The notes beneath the pieces were generated by a model that saw nothing but the letters and a program-made list of their open reading frames with translations, ran no database searches and was not told the DNA's origin. The position numbers and the translations under genes were made by a program. Shown in pieces: positions 62,343 to 64,000 of a DNA stretch of 64,000 nt. Each line of letters starts with the position of its first letter. The first letter of the stretch is position 1. The stretch is from Acherontichlamydia pituitae (GTDB taxonomy: Bacteria; Chlamydiota; Chlamydiia; Chlamydiales; Rhabdochlamydiaceae): contig JAHCAX010000001.1 of assembly GCA_019634675.1 (NCBI GenBank), forward strand, positions 992,001-1,056,000. The letters run 5' to 3'.

Positions 62343-64000
62343 ATGATCACTCAGGCATCCTCACAGCGTTTTCCGGTTATCACCACCGTGCTCGATACCG
62401 TGTCCGATAATCCACATCGGCTGCTTTATAGCGGCTCGATCCGTAATGCGCTGGCAAAGCTCCTGCCTCCCGATTTCTTTTTTGCAGAGTCCGCTGAAGG
62501 CAAAGAGGTTGGGGAGAGCGACGGGGCTGCGATTGAAGAGCTTCATAAAATCCTTCCTGTGATCCGTTTGGCTGAATGGGGAGAGTCTCCATACAATGTT
62601 TCTGTGTTTCTATTGACGCGCCATCGCCCCAATGCTGTAAAATTTTTCTATGAAATGATCCATCGATGGCTTTTGCCTGGCCGCAGGCTTAATATTTCTT
62701 CTTTTTTTGCGACCGATTTTAAGCTTCCTGAGCTGACAAATGAACTTTTTACAGTCAGCGAAATGGTCATATCGGTAGGGGAATTGGCAGAAATGGAGAT
62801 TGTTCGAAGCAATTTGCCTATTCTAGAAACAGAAATTCGGTTGGGGCTGGTCTCGGTTTACCACGCAAACAGGATTTTGGAAATTAAAGGACTTTCCGCC
62901 GATCAGAAGACATCATTGATCCAGGAAAGGATCGCATCGCTGCTTGAAAAGAGGCCGAATGATTTTGATTCTGATATCTTTACTCAAATGCAGCATTTTT
63001 TAGTGATGTGCAATGAGGAGTTCAAAGGGACCCGGGAATACGAGCACATGAGCCGGATCATTTATGTGTTTTATCTTTTTAGAAAAGCGATCCAGCAGCA
63101 GGTCGAAAATGTGCCTGGAGTCCGTCATCTGACCTTAAAATTATGCAAGACAAAGCTGCATTTGCCGTTTGGGACAAAACGGGTCTTGGGTGTTTTTGTC
63201 GGAATGAACTTTCTTAATGACAATGAAGTTTTTGAAGAAAGGCACCTTATTAAAGCGATCAAAGTCTATTTTCCCCATATCAATGTGATCGCAGACTCTA
63301 ATTTTGTCAGTTCGTTGCGCGAAGATAAGATCCAACTTCTCTATCTTGAGCTCGAAAAGTCTGGCGGCGAGGAGTTCTCTCTTGCTGAAATTAAAATGCT
63401 AAAAGAGCGGCTGTCGGAAGATTTGAAGAACGGAGTGGAGAGGTTGATGCGGCCTCTGTTCATGCCGCGGAATGAAGAAGAGGTGATGCGCAATATCATC
63501 ACTTTGGCCCAGCAGCTTCGCTATCCGCGCGATCTTCCCCAGGTCATTATCTCTTTTGAGGAACAGACCGATCTTGAGCTTTCTTTTACCATCATTATAT
63601 TAAGGGTCCTTCAAAAGGGGATGCCATCGATCCAAGAGTTGTTTCAGAGATCAAAAACATTTTTGAAATTCATTCCAGACCGGGTCAAGCTCGTCGGGAC
63701 CTTGAGAAAGAAGTATCCCAAGGAGGCTACTGTCTTTCGCGTTAGATTGCCCGCTTCTTCGTTCTTGAGGGAAGACCACTCTGTCGACCTGCTTAAAGCC
63801 CGCCACGTTGTGACTTTAGAGCTGCAGAGGATTGTTGGCGAAGTGCGCGATTACAATGGAGGAATGATATCCAAGCAGCAAGAGCAGTTTTTAGGCTTGA
63901 AATGTTTGTTTCCCAATATGAGCAGGCGCGAGGAAATATTATTGGAGAATTTTTTCCACTCGATTTTTCCAATCGAGCTGCGCAGTGTCGTTTCTCCTCA
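62343..64000 (+). CDS. Large protein of unknown function (partial, runs off the window)
   Basis: An open frame of 552 complete codons from ATG 62343, with no stop before the end of the window, so the C-terminus is missing. It starts 3 bases after lysC and is probably cotranscribed. The sequence is cytosolic, rich in helices and without signal peptide or membrane segments. Blocks such as FFYEMIHRWLLPGRRLNISS, LLEKRPNDFDSDIFTQMQHF and SSLREDKIQLLYLELEK do not match a family I know. No enzyme motif is visible. Confidence 0.75.
   Translation, partial: MITQASSQRFPVITTVLDTVSDNPHRLLYSGSIRNALAKLLPPDFFFAESAEGKEVGESDGAAIEELHKILPVIRLAEWGESPYNVSVFLLTRHRPNAVKFFYEMIHRWLLPGRRLNISSFFATDFKLPELTNELFTVSEMVISVGELAEMEIVRSNLPILETEIRLGLVSVYHANRILEIKGLSADQKTSLIQERIASLLEKRPNDFDSDIFTQMQHFLVMCNEEFKGTREYEHMSRIIYVFYLFRKAIQQQVENVPGVRHLTLKLCKTKLHLPFGTKRVLGVFVGMNFLNDNEVFEERHLIKAIKVYFPHINVIADSNFVSSLREDKIQLLYLELEKSGGEEFSLAEIKMLKERLSEDLKNGVERLMRPLFMPRNEEEVMRNIITLAQQLRYPRDLPQVIISFEEQTDLELSFTIIILRVLQKGMPSIQELFQRSKTFLKFIPDRVKLVGTLRKKYPKEATVFRVRLPASSFLREDHSVDLLKARHVVTLELQRIVGEVRDYNGGMISKQQEQFLGLKCLFPNMSRREEILLENFFHSIFPIELRSVVSP

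Overview
The window comes from a chlamydia-like bacterium (order Chlamydiales, 'environmental' branch). The strongest evidence is a run of minus-strand genes in the order known from Chlamydia: rpsA, nusA, infB, rbfA, truB, ribF, ychF, then the type III secretion genes sctU (cdsU), sctV (cdsV), copN (sctW), an scc1-type chaperone and malQ. Chlamydial-type map with an SEC-C zinc motif, two Legionella-type outer-membrane proteins and many secreted or membrane proteins of unknown family fit the same group. Base composition and the outer-membrane proteins make a Waddlia-like organism my best guess; that is inference only.

Layout. 1-5.6 kb: a giant glycine-rich autotransporter. 5.7-11.5 kb: a probably exported Mesh1-type alarmone/NADPH hydrolase, HtpX protease, a small unknown gene, an M20 peptidase, a membrane-anchored coiled-coil protein and map. 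11.5-19.2 kb: five tandem paralogues of one unrecognised family with a hydrophobic segment near the N-terminus, ending in a clear terminator. 19.3-24.3 kb: truA, a MarC-family gene, a phospholipase D-like gene, rpmB, sthA and a small membrane protein. 24.3-31.5 kb: accessory genes, including two secreted kinase-like paralogues, two small lipoproteins, a 2-oxoglutarate oxygenase, a methyltransferase-like gene, an EamA transporter and an outer-membrane protein. 31.5-39.8 kb: clpB, a periplasmic 5'-nucleotidase-like enzyme, a small exported protein, a transglutaminase/TPR protein and a second outer-membrane protein. 39.8-46.4 kb: malQ, chaperone, copN, sctV and sctU. 46.6-49.5 kb: an accessory island with a bacterial-type poly(ADP-ribose) glycohydrolase and two unknown genes. 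49.6-53.1 kb: rlmL-like, ychF, and a DUF2975 plus YozG-type regulator pair. 53.2-61.3 kb: the ribF-truB-rbfA-infB-nusA-rpsA translation block. 61.5-64.0 kb: a short aspartokinase and an unknown gene running off the end.

How the parts relate. The translation block and the secretion block are housekeeping for this phylum. The secretion genes supply apparatus parts (sctU, sctV), the gatekeeper (copN) and its chaperone. The PARG-like protein beside them is the best effector candidate, while the five-paralogue cluster and the exported Mesh1-like and kinase-like proteins are further candidates for host-facing roles. Intergenic space is rich in palindromic, MITE-like elements. Several share a terminal motif, and two complete copies bracket the YozG-type regulator gene. 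I saw no rRNA, tRNA, CRISPR array or transposase gene.
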